Below, in pieces: positions 10,994-62,221 of a stretch of 64,000 nucleotides of DNA (its first letter is position 1; every line of letters starts with the position of its first letter). The stretch lies in contig CP099841.1 in the NCBI GenBank assembly GCA_030062745.1, positions 20,649,398 to 20,713,397 of the forward strand. The letters are read 5' to 3'. The position numbers and the translations under genes were made by a program. Source of the stretch: Capitulum mitella (lineage: Eukaryota; Arthropoda; Thecostraca; Pollicipedomorpha; Pollicipedidae). The notes under the pieces are model-generated. The model was not told the DNA's origin. It did no database searches and saw only the letters and a list, made by a program, of their open reading frames with translations.

Positions 10994-11882
10994 GCGGTAA
11001 CCACGTTTGCCGTCCCACCTTTCAAAACATCTCTCACGAACCGACGGAAAGCAAAACTCCCCGACGAGGCGGTTTCGGTAAAATCAATAACAAATACGGT
11101 CGGAATGTCATACAGACTTTCAGCAATCTAAAATGTTAAAGCGCGGCGGCTACACGTGACACAGATCGACAGGTCCTGCGGTTCCGACCGACGACGCGGC
11201 ATCACGTGCCAACAGCTCGAGCTAATATCATCAGACGCCAACGGAAGCACACCTCGTCCCGCCGCAGCGCGCGACGAGACGACGCTGGCTCGACAGGACG
11301 CGGGGCGACACCAGGTCGCTCCGGTCGAGATCAGGGATGTCCCCGGGCCGTGGAGACCGGGCTGCCGGGCCCCGCCGGGCCGGGACTGGCCGGACTTGGA
11401 CGCGAAACGCGTCCCGCGCCGCCCCGCCAGTCGCCAACAGCGACCGCACCGCGCAGTACACACGCTCACTTGACAGCCGTCCCTCACGGTGGTCCGTCGG
11501 CAGCTCACTGGCGCCGGCCGGCCGGCAGCCGTCAACAGCGGAACACGGCCACGCTCCGGGCCGCCAGCGGAGGGGTGGAGGGGGGGATGCAGCCGCCGGC
11601 TGGGGCACGGGTCCGGCCGCAGCTGGGCGACACGGCCGCGCGGGTAGCGGCGGTAACAGGTCGGCCCGTCTCCCGCCACCGGCGCCAGGACACACCGGGG
11701 CACGAGGTGAGTCTCGAGCACGCGCACAGCACGTCACGTCCGGCCGGCTGGTGCGCAGTGACCGGCAGCCTCCGCGGCGTTACGGCCGGCGAATGGTGTT
11801 GCCGACGACCCGAGCGTCCTCTCAGATCTGCCCGGCAGTCCAGCCGCCAGGCGACAAGCAGCACTAGACTACCAGGAGCCAG

Positions 11883-50447
<38,565 letters not shown>

Positions 50448-50466
50448 ACTGCTGAAGCTATCAGCC

Positions 50467-53400
50467 CTGAAAATGGGAGAGAAACAAAATAAAGGTAACT
50501 AACAATTTTCTCAAGAATTCCAACACAAAATGCCATTGAATAATTTCCATGAAGCAGCCACAGGTGGACACAGTTTATCAATCTGACCCTTAAATTTTCC
50601 AATTTTATGTTAAAAATATTCATCCATAGCCCTTTCACAGGCATTTTTAATGCCTGCTCTATGTTCAGTATGATAATGGCTGATTGACTTTGTTGGGTTA
50701 AGTTACTCTATTGATTTAATTTATTCACATGAATCTGGAAGCATAGTTTGGTTTTCAAAAAAGATTGGTCTTTATTTCACCATTCAGGATGTCATCCTGA
50801 CCACCATTACATCATTGTGCACATTTTTTTCAGCTTCAAATGGCCTCAGGCACAAGGAATGGATCATGCTAGCCACAGCCAAACTCAGACAGAGTAACCT
50901 GAAAGCTGTCTTGTGATATTTCTTACAGTATGCTGTGGTGCCTTGAAAACCACAGGAATTGTGACGAGACTGCATTTTCGGCTACAAATTGTGGTAGTTC
51001 AAACTCCATCTTCCCACAATAAGGTTGCAAATGTGTCGCTGCATTCCTCTGCTCTTCCTCTACAAACCTTCAGTTAAGGCATCTGTGTTACCGACATGTG
51101 CCGGCCGTTGCCAGTCAACGGTGGCCGCCCAGAAAGTAAAGGATGACAGAGTAAAATGTGTGATCTGACTAGGTTTAATTCCTGGACGTCTTTTAATACC
51201 CTCCACACCTACCTCGTAGATTATGACTCAGTCACAAAGGCGTCAGGACGCTGAGGCTGGACGTTCCAGCCGACGTTTTGTTATGGTTTTCCGTGTTTTT
51301 CACGAAACCAAGGTCGAACGGCAGAGCGTAGCCAAGTATGACGCACCAGTGACAAGAAGGGCAAAACACGGCAGCTGAATTATTGGCGCACGAACCAGGT
51401 CAGGAACCTGGCTTCAAACCTGCATTCAAACCTGGCTAGGCACCGGCGGGCGAGCAGCGGGAGCAACACACCTCCTAGTCCTAGCCCAGCGAAATTTTAG
51501 ATTGTCCTTATGGCAGTGCATGTAACAAACTAGAGAATGTAATTTGCTCTCGCTGTCCTGAAAACGTCTCCCTCCCTTGACAGTGTGAAAAATGTTAGTT
51601 CGTCGCTCGGATAATTTATTGTCGGGCATGCAACATTCTAAATGGATAAGGGATGTCCACCCATATGTTATCTTTCGTACTCTAAGTCACTCTGGGTGCC
51701 CACCCAATAGGTTGTATGCAGGGGCGGAGCTTTGAAAAATGGCTGGGGGTCTCAAGTGCTAATTTCAGTCAATTCCGATCTTTTTGAAGCCATTTTGTTC
51801 ATGCACCATAGGTGTAGAAGCCTCCCAGGAAGTGGGGTGCAAATGCCAATTTTGAAGCTTATTTTTTCTACATGGTTAATGTCCAGCATTCTCGGAAAGA
51901 GGGAGTGCCATATACGGCACCCACGGACGTCACGTCCGTTCCTACGGTTTATACCATGCACCATCATAGACGAGTGCATTGATTGAGGGAGCGGACTTTC
52001 TCCTGCCCCCAAAAAAGCAAACTTCCATCTACGACTGCATGAAAAGTCATTTGTCTTCATGGTGCCCAACAAATATTAAGGGTGCCATTTTTCAATCACT
52101 TTTACAAAATATAACGTAAGTAAATGTTACTTGTACAATGTATAATGAATAATAAATAAATGTATCGCCACCGCACCTACTGTCTGCTCCATAACATGTT
52201 GCTGACTGGTGAGCCCGAATCCCTGTTTTGTACCAAACGGACACAGTGCGATCGTAGCACGCGGCAGGAACACCTGTTGCATGCAAGGACACGGAAGCGG
52301 GAAGGGGGCCGCCGCTCCCCAACTTTTTTTTAATTTTACGTTGGCTCTATGGGCTTTGACCGGAAAAAACTGACCCAAAATGCCTTTTTGCCCCCCCCCC
52401 AACTGCGGTCCTCGCGGTGTGATACTGTGCCACCGTGTCCCTCGACACCGCGGGTCGCCTCCTTCCGCTGGATGATCCAGTCTGTTGGCGACTGAAGACC
52501 GTTCACCTCCGCGAAGTGGCGTAGTTAGGATTTTCGTCGTGAAGTGAACGGGTCAAGAGGCTGAAAAATCATCCCATATGCAAAGCACATGACCACCCGA
52601 GTCAAACTGACGGCAAAATAATGGAATATTGTCTTCATGGGTGTAATTACGGGGGATGGGGGTCATGCCACCTACTTTTTTGCCGTTGCGCGGGCGCCCC
52701 TTCACACCCCAGCAAAAGAGGTTTCGAAGGAAAGCTAAAGCAAACCATCTCTTAAACCCGATCCTCAATAAATACCGAGGAGTTCTTCCGCTTTTTTATT
52801 TTACCGAGGGAGGGCTTTTTTAATGTTTAGCAACCATCAGCCTCCAGGCGCACCTCCCCCATCCACTGATTAACCACTGTTCGTGGAAACGGCGCGCGTT
52901 ACAATTAAGCGCTCTCGCACAGGTCAGGTAGCTCTGAAATGCCTGGCGCCCCATGCAGGCTAGGCGCTTCTTGTGCAGATGAGACGCTTATAAGGGCGGC
53001 ACGCTTACACGAAGCTATTTCAGGATGGGGGGGGTCAAACCGTTCGCGGATCTAGCCATCCCATTCGGCGGAATCTGAGGTACCACTAAATTCTGGTTTT
53101 TCCTCGGCTTTGGTTTACTTTGATTTAGATTCAGACCAGACAAAGAAATAAATGTGACGACATCACGGTGATGATGATCACAGAATTACTAAAACACAAT
53201 ATATACAAATATAATGCAATAATATAAAAAGATAGTGGACTCCCCACTGTCCTTGCGTACAGTATTTTAAGTCTGTAGTGAGGTCCTATTAATTAACCAT
53301 GTGTTTTGCGCATAAACCAGGCGTACGCATACACATATAGCTTTATTTTATAAACGTGGTTTGGTCTGGTGCGCCGAGGGCGCGAAACGCGCCGCCGAAA

Positions 53401-56400
53401 CAATAATGTTAACCGCGTTTTTTTTTTGCCTTGTTTCTTGTCATTTGTGCCAACACTTCATCTAGCTGAATGTGCTGAAAGGACTGGGATTGTATTCTAC
53501 GAGCGAACGTTTCAAATGATTGTATCGGGCTCACATGCATGTAGCACGCAGCTCAAATACTTCGACAAAAAAAGGAAAACAAGGCTTTAAAAAGTTATCC
53601 TAAACATCAATCGAGACGGTTCAAGTCAGCGGCGTAGCCCGGATTTTTTTTTGGGGGGGGGGGGGCAGAGTGCAAGAGGGCCCAACACTGATGGCACCTC
53701 TTGAAAACTACGGGGGCCGCCATGGCTAGAGCACCAGGGATACGTGGTGCTTGTTTTTCATTGTTATTAAGAATGAGAGTGCCCGACACTCGCAGCACTA
53801 AAACATATCGCAGTTCCATGTGTACGACTTCCGGTCTGCGCTGAGCAAGGTTTCGAATCGTCTCCTATTTTAGCCACCACTTCATCCTGCATCTCAAAGT
53901 CTCTGGATATTGCAGAGGTGAATTATACGCTCAGTTCTATTCATGTTACTTGTGTTTTACAGTGCTACAAGCAAATTTGATTAGGTTGTCTAGTGGATTT
54001 GCCCAGAACCATATCCCCTGTCCCTGGATCTGACCCACAGGTAGGTATGCTTCGACAGGACATAACAACTGCCATCGATTGGAGAATGTGAATAATTTTG
54101 CCCATGTAGAAATTGCGCTTAAATAACGACCGGGGTGAAAGTCCTTTACACTTGGTATATCACGTTTTGACGATGCATTTGATCTAGCACATCGGTTTGA
54201 TCTAGTTTTCACAGCGTGAAAAAAATACGATGAACATCTTGAAAACCGTGTCCTCTTTTTTCACACGTATTCTCAGTTCGGGACGTACCCACGCCCAAGC
54301 CCGGTTTGTAGTGCGAAGTGTCGGCAGAGATGCTGGCTCCCGCGCCGTGGTGTGATAATTAGTGAAATTGCAGGACGCGGTGACGGTGCAGCTTCCCGAC
54401 ATTACGGTGACATTCTTAGTGCGGCTGTATCGTTCCACGGCAAGTAGTTGGGGAGTGCGGCAGGCGTACTATTGTCCTGTTCAAGTTTCGTGGACTTGTG
54501 TGGGTGCGACTGCAGCCAGACGCAAGTACCCTCCTCTCGTCAAAAAATTTCCGTTGCGCGCATCCATATCCACATATGACTGTACTAATGTTCGAAATAT
54601 CTTTTTATATATTAGTGCTCTTAGTTGATAATGTGTTTGATGGAGGATTGAGAGTTTCTGAAATTGGGATAATAAAATCCCTATCGTCCTTGGTCTAGTT
54701 TACGTCACTGGGTTCGCTTTCCAACACGCCGACACCATCCTACGACAGGAGGATCTTTTCTGGCTGGCGGCTCCTTTGCACAGGAGCATCCTTTCCCGTC
54801 TTCGCGTATGCCTTTTGGTAGGCACATACATTACTGAGTGCCCACTTACCTTTCCCGGTCAGGGGACACACCGCTGCCTGCGAGGGGGTTCTTTGCCTAG
54901 GGACTGGGGACCTTTTGCGGAGGAGTGGGTTTGCCTTTCCCGGCCAGGGGAGCCCATTTAGGTGAATGCCAGGGGGCCCTTCGTGTGCCACAAAAAATTA
55001 GGAGGTCCTGGGACGCCGAGGACCTTCCTGGCTACGCAACTGCTTCAAGTGCTTGTGCACGGGGAGGCATACGTACACTTACAGTCACTAACGACACCAT
55101 CTTGTTCTGATTTTGTTCTGGTCCAGAGCATGTCTCTGTCTTCTCCTTACTTGATCTGTCACTGTCCATCTCTGTCTAGACACATTGTTTATCACGTTTT
55201 GGAAAGACGCCCTCCTGAAATCGGCGGGTGCCTCAATTCCAGCACCGTCATCAATTTCTTTTTAACTATGAACAAAACAAGCTGGCTTTGATCGAGATCG
55301 GCGAAAATACGCAAAGCGAGTCATGCAAACTTTTTATACGCTTTCATTTGCATCGACCTTCAAGAAACACCGCCAATTATTTTTCCAGACGTGCACAAAA
55401 CTGATCAAGGAACTTAGTGCCGCAGCAGTATAAGCAATGAAAGTTTGAAACTGGGCAACGCCATAAACAGTCCGTGTTTGAAAGCTCGTCTGAAAAACTT
55501 GTTCGTGGCACGCGGCCATTTTTGCGGGGACAAAAAGATAGTCTTTTTGCCCCATGTCTTTGGATGGGGAGGGACTTTGCCCCCGTTCTTCCCCACCTCC
55601 GCCGCAATTGGACACCTGTGCAGATGAGCGCTTCTTGTATTCTTCTTTTACAGATGAGACGCCTGTAAAGAATTTGGTTCCCCTAAAAAAAATATGTTTA
55701 CGATACGGGTTACGATATCGATACGATATGCCGGATACCATATCGTACGTGGCTCATGCATGTATCTATATAAAGAAAGCATTGATGTATGTACTGCTAC
55801 AACTCGAAATATGTCAGTAAACTACCAATTTTATTCTAAATGGTTGGTGCCCCTGCTGGAGGTCGGCACCCTCCTTGGTTGGCGCTCCTGGACAAAAGAA
55901 CCCCCCCCCCCCAACTTTTGTTGCGTTTCTGCATCTCTGATTGTCTAAGCGAGTGGGTCATTCCACCACTCTGACCACAGCCAAGGGAACGGTGGAGAGG
56001 GTAAGAGGGTTCATGGCTCTCCAACTTTTTTGAAAACCTAACGTCAGCTCTATGGGCATTGGCTATAAAGAAGCGACCAAAAACGCGTTCCACCCCCTCC
56101 CACCAACCACTCACACTGTTTGGAGGCTTCTACGGCCCTGACTTTAACCACTCATTGGCCACGCTACTGTTTGGGATCGTCTTTCACATCCAACCACCCT
56201 TGCATCCAGGGTTTTTACATGGGGTCAGGAGATCGAAACTGGTTGGAAAGACACAACCAGGAGACGAATGCATCGCAAACAAACCAAGATCACACCGAAA
56301 GGTCAGTCAGTGACGCCCAGTCCTGTCGTCCTTAGCCTGTACGTAGTCTATTACGTCTTCCAAAACTGGGCGCACACCTCTCGAGTCACCGAAGTACTCC

Positions 56401-56675
56401 AGATCCAGAAATCCAGAAGTTTCCGAGACATGATGTGTGTTTCGATGCAATAAAGCTTAAGTATCGACACTAATCAAATTTGAGCAGAGTGTGAGCAGGT
56501 TCGTCGTGTGTATTTCATCCTCCCGTCTGCTACATGCGATCAGCTGATATATCTGATATCTGCATACAAATTGGCACCTGACAATAAGATGTCCGTAAAA
56601 AAACACTCGTAGGTGACTGTGTTCTTTGGTAAGCAATTCTATCAAGGGTATGTCGTCGAACGGCATGGTGGTCTT
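50467..56675. other. OSBPL1A 5' intron or promoter and ACSF2 3' flank
   Basis: No coding exon is recognised. There are fragments of dispersed repeats: GCAGGGGCGGAGC at 51,717; GTGGCGTAGTTAGGA at 52,516; CAGCGGCGTAGCCCGGA at 53,628 (like hAT-type 5' ends, followed by G runs). A related segment is shared by about 52,300-52,400 and 56,010-56,100 (CCAACTTTTTT, then CTCTATGGGC). C/G homopolymer runs are common. Confidence 0.5.
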
Positions 56676-56777
56676 TCACAGCAGCTCCAAAAGCTTGAAT
56701 TTTTGCACTTTTCCTGTCGTTGTCCGGGGAAAATCGTCGCAAAAGCGCCAGTACCGAGGAATCTTGAAAGCTGCCAT
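56676..56777 (-). CDS. ACSF2: ACSF2 exon 10 (last)
   Basis: Acceptor TGGACAG|ATG. Encodes [20 protein letters not shown] and [12 protein letters not shown], then TGA (56,676-56,678). Lys of TGKVQK is the adenylation Lys (motif A10). Confidence 0.96.
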   Translation of the reverse strand: MAAFKIPRYWRFCDDFPRTTTGKVQKFKLLELL

Positions 56778-59700
56778 CTGTCCACAGAAATAGAGAGGCA
56801 GGCACTTTATGATGCAGGCTGGCTCGGATGAGTACAGGAAAATGCGCTTCTGTCATTCGCTTTCAATCCGATCTCTTTCAATTCGCCGCGAACCAAGCCG
56901 CTAAGTGTAAAACTGACTTATTTGCGTTGAAGAACAGCTCAATACTGTCTACTGGTACGCGTAGTGTTTACTTCTCTGGTGAACCCAGATAAAAACAAAA
57001 CACGAACAGCGCAGCGCAAAAAAAAAATGGTCGGAAAGATCACTCTTTCTTCCTCGCGTACAATGTCAGGGCCCTTTAAAATTGCTTGATGGAAAAATCG
57101 ACTAACTAATATACACTGTTAGCGTCATGTGCATCTCACGTGTTCGTCGCAGAACCGCTTGAGGTCGTCCTCGGTGACGGTCTGCCCGGGCCGAAGCCGG
57201 ACGAAGGCGCACAGCTCCTCCCCCAGACGGTCGTCAGCAACACCGATCACCTGCGGACAAAACAAGACGCTTCTCTGCGACAACACGGCCAGAAGCAGGT
57301 CTAGTGTGCGCATACCAATCTTCCGCACGCTGAAGACATGACAGTAATTAGCCACAGCCTAGGAAAAAACAAGCAACGCAAGCTTCAGGGGCTGATGGTT
57401 GCGTTGGAGGCCGTGTGTCTGATCGCTAAGTTAGGCCCATGGTCGGTGTATCTTCCTCGCAGATATTATCACAGAGATTTCTGAGACTCAGCCACTCAGC
57501 GATATGTTTGATGTTCGTTGTTCAAAAACTCACGGGGTGCGAGAAGTTAAATAGCAAATTTGAGGTAAATTTATGAAATGGGCGAGAAATGCCACAAAAC
57601 GATGCAATGATAAGTAACATGCGGATATCGGACACTTCTACAGACCTAGTGGCAGATCTCTTACGTATGTTTCCAGAACAGCCGGATGCATTCCAAGGTT
57701 ATCTTCAATCTCCTTCGGAAAGATGTTTTCTCCACCACGGATCACCATCTCCTTCTTCCTACCCACGATACGCCCGTATCCACGCTCATCCAACGTTACG
57801 AGATCCCTGAAATTAGCGTAAATTATCACCACGACGGTATTGCCCAGCATTCACTGGGGTCACCAGAGTATTAGAGACCACGCTGTTTAACGTGGCGATA
57901 CTATTACCTGACGCAGCACTAACGGCTACGTTATATTTTGTCTTTTCTTCAGATCCAGACTCAGTCTGTTAGTGACAACCCACGACGCGGACTTTCTATT
58001 TCCATTTAAGTTGTAACAACGAACACAAGTGAGACGTCCAAAAGTTCAGTCGGCGACGGTTATATGTCAGTTCTTGTTTCATTTTCGGCGCCTCCGTACT
58101 TGAGAAGACTGAATTCAACAGCCAGCACTGCAAGCTTAATGCGCCGGCCAGCACCTCGTCCGATTCGGGCGTACCATCCGCACGTAACGAGATTCCCGGG
58201 GGCAGCGTGACCGCCCTCTAAGTACGTGCCCCGTTCTGAGCCATCTGTCGGCGGTGAAGATCTGGCGCGTGCTCTCCTCGTCACCCCAGTAGCCGAGGAA
58301 GTTGGCGTATCCCCGCAGCAGCAGCTCGCCGGGTACGCCACGCGGCACCACCGCGCCCGACTCGTCCACCACCTTCACCTCCAGGTGGTCCTGGGGGAAG
58401 CCAATGGTGCCGACGCGGGTCTCGAGGTCGTCTTCCGGGTACGACTGGAACGTGTTCGGGCTCGTCTCCGTCATGCCGTACATCACCTGTGGACGGAAAT
58501 CGTGTGGCTAGTGCTTCGTATTGTTTTCTGGCTGCGGTCAAAGATGATGACATGGAAAGAACGTTTCACGTCGAATAGCCTCCTTTACTATGCTGTCACG
58601 TCCTGTGGAGACCTACATGAACCCTACAGGTCGGTGGTTGAGCCTTCGTGATCTTGGCCGACGAAAGACTCTCACAGAGACGGAAAACAGAACAGACAGA
58701 AAAAGAAGAGGGCCTAGCATGCCGTACAGAAAGTGGCCAAGACCGTTTCGAATGCACTGCATTGTGTCGCCGTTGACACTTCTCATTGTTTGGTTATACC
58801 GGCGTGTTGAAGTCTTGACCGCGGTGGCCGACCAGCCGACCAGCGACACATCCGACGTGAGGACGACTGCTGCCCGCTGGGTCCCGGGACGAACGCCCAG
58901 ACCGGTCCCCGGCCCGATCTCGGCGCCGTCCGCGGCAGACTGACCAGGGCACTCTTCATGCCGATCCTCTGAATCACGCGCCGCATGACGCTGACGGGCA
59001 CGGCGGCGCCGCCCGAGACGCCGATCTCCAGCGTGTGCAGGTCGTGCTGGGCCAGGTCAGGGCAGGACGCCAGGTCGATGAACATGGTGGGAATGCCGTA
59101 CATCAGCGTCGCCCTGCCGGCACCCGGTCTCCGTCAGCTCGCTGCACCGCAGGTATTGCCGCGGACGGCGGCGAAAACGCCTCTTAAATACCTGGCTGAA
59201 TAAAGTTATCGATGTGTTTAGGCGATAGCTTCAAATACAACTTTTTTACCGTGATTGGAAGTCCCGGAAGGGAATGGGAAGTTCCAGACACCAAATACGA
59301 GAACTTTTACGTTAAGTCTATGGCAGTAACGGAAAGGAACGGTCTGAAATTTTATGCAGACAATCTTGCGGAAATCTCCAGGCATGCGTTGTGCAACTAA
59401 CAAGCTTTGATAAAGATCGACCACTACCTTTTTTAGAAAATGCAGAGCAGCGGTGTAACTGGTTCGCTGATTTTTTTTCCTTTTCCTTCAATTTGCACCA
59501 CTCAGATATTCGCTGGCTCAAACGGAAACAAGGGGACTCACTGGTCACGCATAACAGTGGATCCGGTGGCACATCAGGAGCTATGCCTGCACGCTATCGT
59601 CTGTCTCATAACGCTCATCCCGCCAGCCACCGTGGTCCACCGTCCAGCCGCGACTCACTGTTCCCGTTCGATGGTGTCGATGGTCAGCTGTTTGTCCCAG

Positions 59701-62221
59701 ACCGGGGCCGCCAGCACGATGGTGCCGCCGTGCTGCACGAACAGCTGATTGGCGGCCACGCAGCCGAAACAATGGAACATGGGCACCGAGAGAAGCACGC
59801 GGTGCCACTGCTCCGACGTGCGGAACCGCTCACCCACGAAAAACGAATTGTTGACCACGCTGTGATGGCTGAGCGTTGCAGCTTTGGCGCGACCCGTGGT
59901 GCCCTGGGGGCATATGGAGGCGATTATCGGAACGTGACAAGCCGTCAGTAGAAAAAGCTCGTGTGAATGCCACATAAATGAATCGAGGAGCGAGAACGAT
60001 TGGCTTCCCAAAGATAATCAAACTGCATTTGCAGTTGCCCAAAAGCATTCTCGTTCACCTGGAACTGGCATGCTTTGCGTCATCTGTTGAATCGCATATT
60101 GAGAATATCGCATGTTGACGTCTGGATTCGCCTCAGGTCGTCCAAAACAAGGGAATCGGCTGGAGGTAGCCTCTCCTTCTCCAACGGTACTCCTCCAGAA
60201 AAAAAATGGCATTAGCTCATGAGCGTTGCTCAGAAAGAACCAAATCAAAAGCTGATATTGCCCCTCACCAATAAAATCTGCCACCTTTTGGCCGGTATCT
60301 TTGTCAGTAAATCCTCGTTTTACGTACGGAGGTGAACTGAATGTTGCATGGGTCGTCGAACTGGATCTTTTTACCGCAGTCGTAGACGGCTGCGATGTCG
60401 GATGGCGTAGCCGAGTCCATGACGTCATTCAAACGCACGGCACCTCTGGAATGAGCCCCACTGATATCGATTCGTGAAGTAAAGTGACTCGAAGGTTTAT
60501 CAGAGAACTCAAAACGAAAAATATGACATCCGTGAAATAACGGCTTTGAAAATGTATCCACAAAGTCCCCAGAGGATTTTACGTCATGTTTCGGTAAGAA
60601 CACAGAGGTTTTACGTCATGTTTCGATAAGAACACGCCCTCGCAAATGAAATCAAAGAAAAAAATAAGCAAAAGGCACGTATTCGTTAATCGTCCCCAAT
60701 AGGTGCCATTCGCCGCTTCAGCCCAAGAGAGCTGGCCAGTTCTGCGGCTCTCCTCACGGTAGCTGCTGCTGTCCCAGCGTGATGACGTGACGGAGGTCCG
60801 GGACGCCGGCCGACTGCAGCGCCCCAGGCGGAGACTTGGGAAGCTCGGGCGCCACCTCGCACACGAACCGGTAGTACTCCTGGGTGCGGAGCGCCGGAGG
60901 ACAGACCAGGGCCCGGACGCCCACCTTGTTCAGGCAGTACTCCAACTCGGTGGGTCTGTACAGCGGGTTCAACGTCACCTAGAAAACATAACAGAGATTG
61001 GCTGAAGTGGCTGAAATGATGAGGTTGGCTGCTTGTCTTTTGACCGTAACCAGGGTTCCATTGTTTGACCGATTTTGTGACCTTCGGTCTTTTCACTTTA
61101 TCAACCTGAACTATCACAGAAAGTTACGTAAGTGCTATAAATAATCGCCTCCTACATGAACGCAATAAAAAATCAACAGGCTTCAAACTATGACGTGAAT
61201 GCCACAGAAAGCGTTCGTCACAAGACATGGCACAACTTTACAAAGTCTCACTCCCATCACACCAATATTGGCACTTACGAACACCAGTCCGGCCTTGGCT
61301 GCGGCGAACTGGGTCAGGTACCAGTGGTAGGAGTTGGGTCCCCACATGGCGAGTCGGTCGCCCGGCCTGAGTCCCAGACGCAGCAGGCCTGCGGCCAGAC
61401 GGTCCGCCTGTCGGCACGAGCAGGCGGAGCGGTCACGCCCCAGCGACTCTGCTGGAGCGGCGGCGATTTAACCATGAATAGCGCTGCTGCGCCATGAACG
61501 GCTTTTTATGTAATTTTTCTTGGCCCCCGTGCACCTTGGTGATTTGTTGTTGACTCAGTTATCCTTGGTCCCTGCACCTTAGTGATTTGTTGGTTATTCA
61601 GATTAATGCAAGCAGGAGAGTTAAACGTCGGGAGTTCGTCGTGAAACGACGATAAAGGTTGTTTCGAACTGGTCCCGTAACAAAATATACAAGCGACCTT
61701 TACATATGTTCCGAACGCAGATTAAATCTTAACCAACCGATGCAGCCAAGTGTGTATGATTTAGCGCTGCAGCTGTTGCAGTTGCTGTCCGAAGATACGA
61801 TTGCACTGTCCTAGATACCTCATGATGAGCATGCAAGTGTGAAAAATCGAAAAGGTAAACATATTGACATTATGTCATGCGACCGGCAATTATCGGGTGC
61901 ACGGCTCTCGTTCACGATACACGTTCAACGGGTTGAAAGTGTTACATTTCAAGTGTCAAGACGTTTCCGTACCTCCTCCTTGACCTCGGAGAACGTTTTC
62001 CGTATGCCCTCATAGCAAGAGACGAGAGCCTCTCGGTGGCCGAATTTCTCGGCCGCCTGGTCCAGCGTTTCGCCGACGGTGAGGTCGCGGAGAGGCTTCG
62101 TTCCCGGGCAGGAGACGTAGCTCCAGCCAGACGCCGGCCTGTCGACGCCGTCGTGTTGGACAGTTCCGATGCGGAGCGTGGCTTGTGTAATATCAGACGG
62201 GCGTCCTGCCCACCCATTCAT
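56676..62221 (-). CDS. ACSF2: Acyl-CoA synthetase family member 2 (5' end not found)
   Basis: Activates medium-chain fatty acids to acyl-CoA via acyl-AMP, in mitochondria in vertebrates. Ten exons: 61973-62205, 61279-61407, 60758-60978, 60328-60445, 59659-59903, 58945-59113, 58230-58486, 57665-57806, 57140-57250 and 56676-56777, about 574 aa (human 615). Motifs in order: P-loop [15 protein letters not shown] (usual SGTTGSPKGATLSH); [30 protein letters not shown] split by an intron; [16 protein letters not shown]; and the C-terminal catalytic Lys in [11 protein letters not shown]. All phases agree. The intron between exons 7 and 8 needs a GC donor. The mitochondrial targeting exon is missing: translation could begin at ATG 62,219-62,221, but an acceptor at 62,206 suggests an upstream exon. 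Confidence 0.95.
57140..57250 (-). CDS. ACSF2: ACSF2 exon 9
   Basis: Acceptor GTCCGCAG|GTG, donor GAACAC|GTGAGA, 37 codons. Encodes [20 protein letters not shown] and [10 protein letters not shown], the C-terminal subdomain. Confidence 0.96.
57665..57806 (-). CDS. ACSF2: ACSF2 exon 8
   Basis: Acceptor AATTTCAG|G, donor ACATAC|GTAAGA. Encodes [20 protein letters not shown] and [17 protein letters not shown], the hinge motif A8 (GRxKxxIxxGGENIxP). Confidence 0.97.
58230..58486 (-). CDS. ACSF2: ACSF2 exon 7
   Basis: Acceptor TCCACAG|GTG. Encodes [39 protein letters not shown] and [10 protein letters not shown]. The frame demands an exit at ACGG|GCACGT (GC donor), giving RTG-D into exon 8. Confidence 0.94.
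58945..59113 (-). CDS. ACSF2: ACSF2 exon 6
   Basis: Acceptor GCCGGCAG|G, donor GCCCTG|GTCAGT. Encodes [20 protein letters not shown] and [20 protein letters not shown]. Confidence 0.96.
59659..59903 (-). CDS. ACSF2: ACSF2 exon 5 (P-loop)
   Basis: Acceptor TGCCCCCAG|GGC, donor GGGAACA|GTGAGT. Encodes [38 protein letters not shown] and LTIDTIERE. The P-loop has RAKA where the family has SPKG; the Lys is kept. Confidence 0.97.
60328..60445 (-). CDS. ACSF2: ACSF2 exon 4
   Basis: Acceptor ATTCCAG|A, donor ACCTCC|GTACGT. Encodes [19 protein letters not shown] and [15 protein letters not shown], ending just before the P-loop. Confidence 0.96.
60758..60978 (-). CDS. ACSF2: ACSF2 exon 3
   Basis: Acceptor TTTTCTAG|GTG, donor CTACC|GTGAGG. 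Encodes [38 protein letters not shown] and [16 protein letters not shown]. Confidence 0.97.
61279..61407 (-). CDS. ACSF2: ACSF2 exon 2
   Basis: Acceptor GCCGACAG|GCG, donor GTGTTC|GTAAGT, 43 codons. Encodes [20 protein letters not shown] and [20 protein letters not shown]. Confidence 0.97.
61973..62205 (-). CDS. ACSF2: ACSF2 exon 1 of those found
   Basis: Donor GAGGAG|GTACGG. Encodes [40 protein letters not shown] and [10 protein letters not shown]. The 5' edge is the acceptor GGGCAG|GA; the open frame runs on to an ATG at 62,221, which could be a start if no upstream exon exists. Confidence 0.88.
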
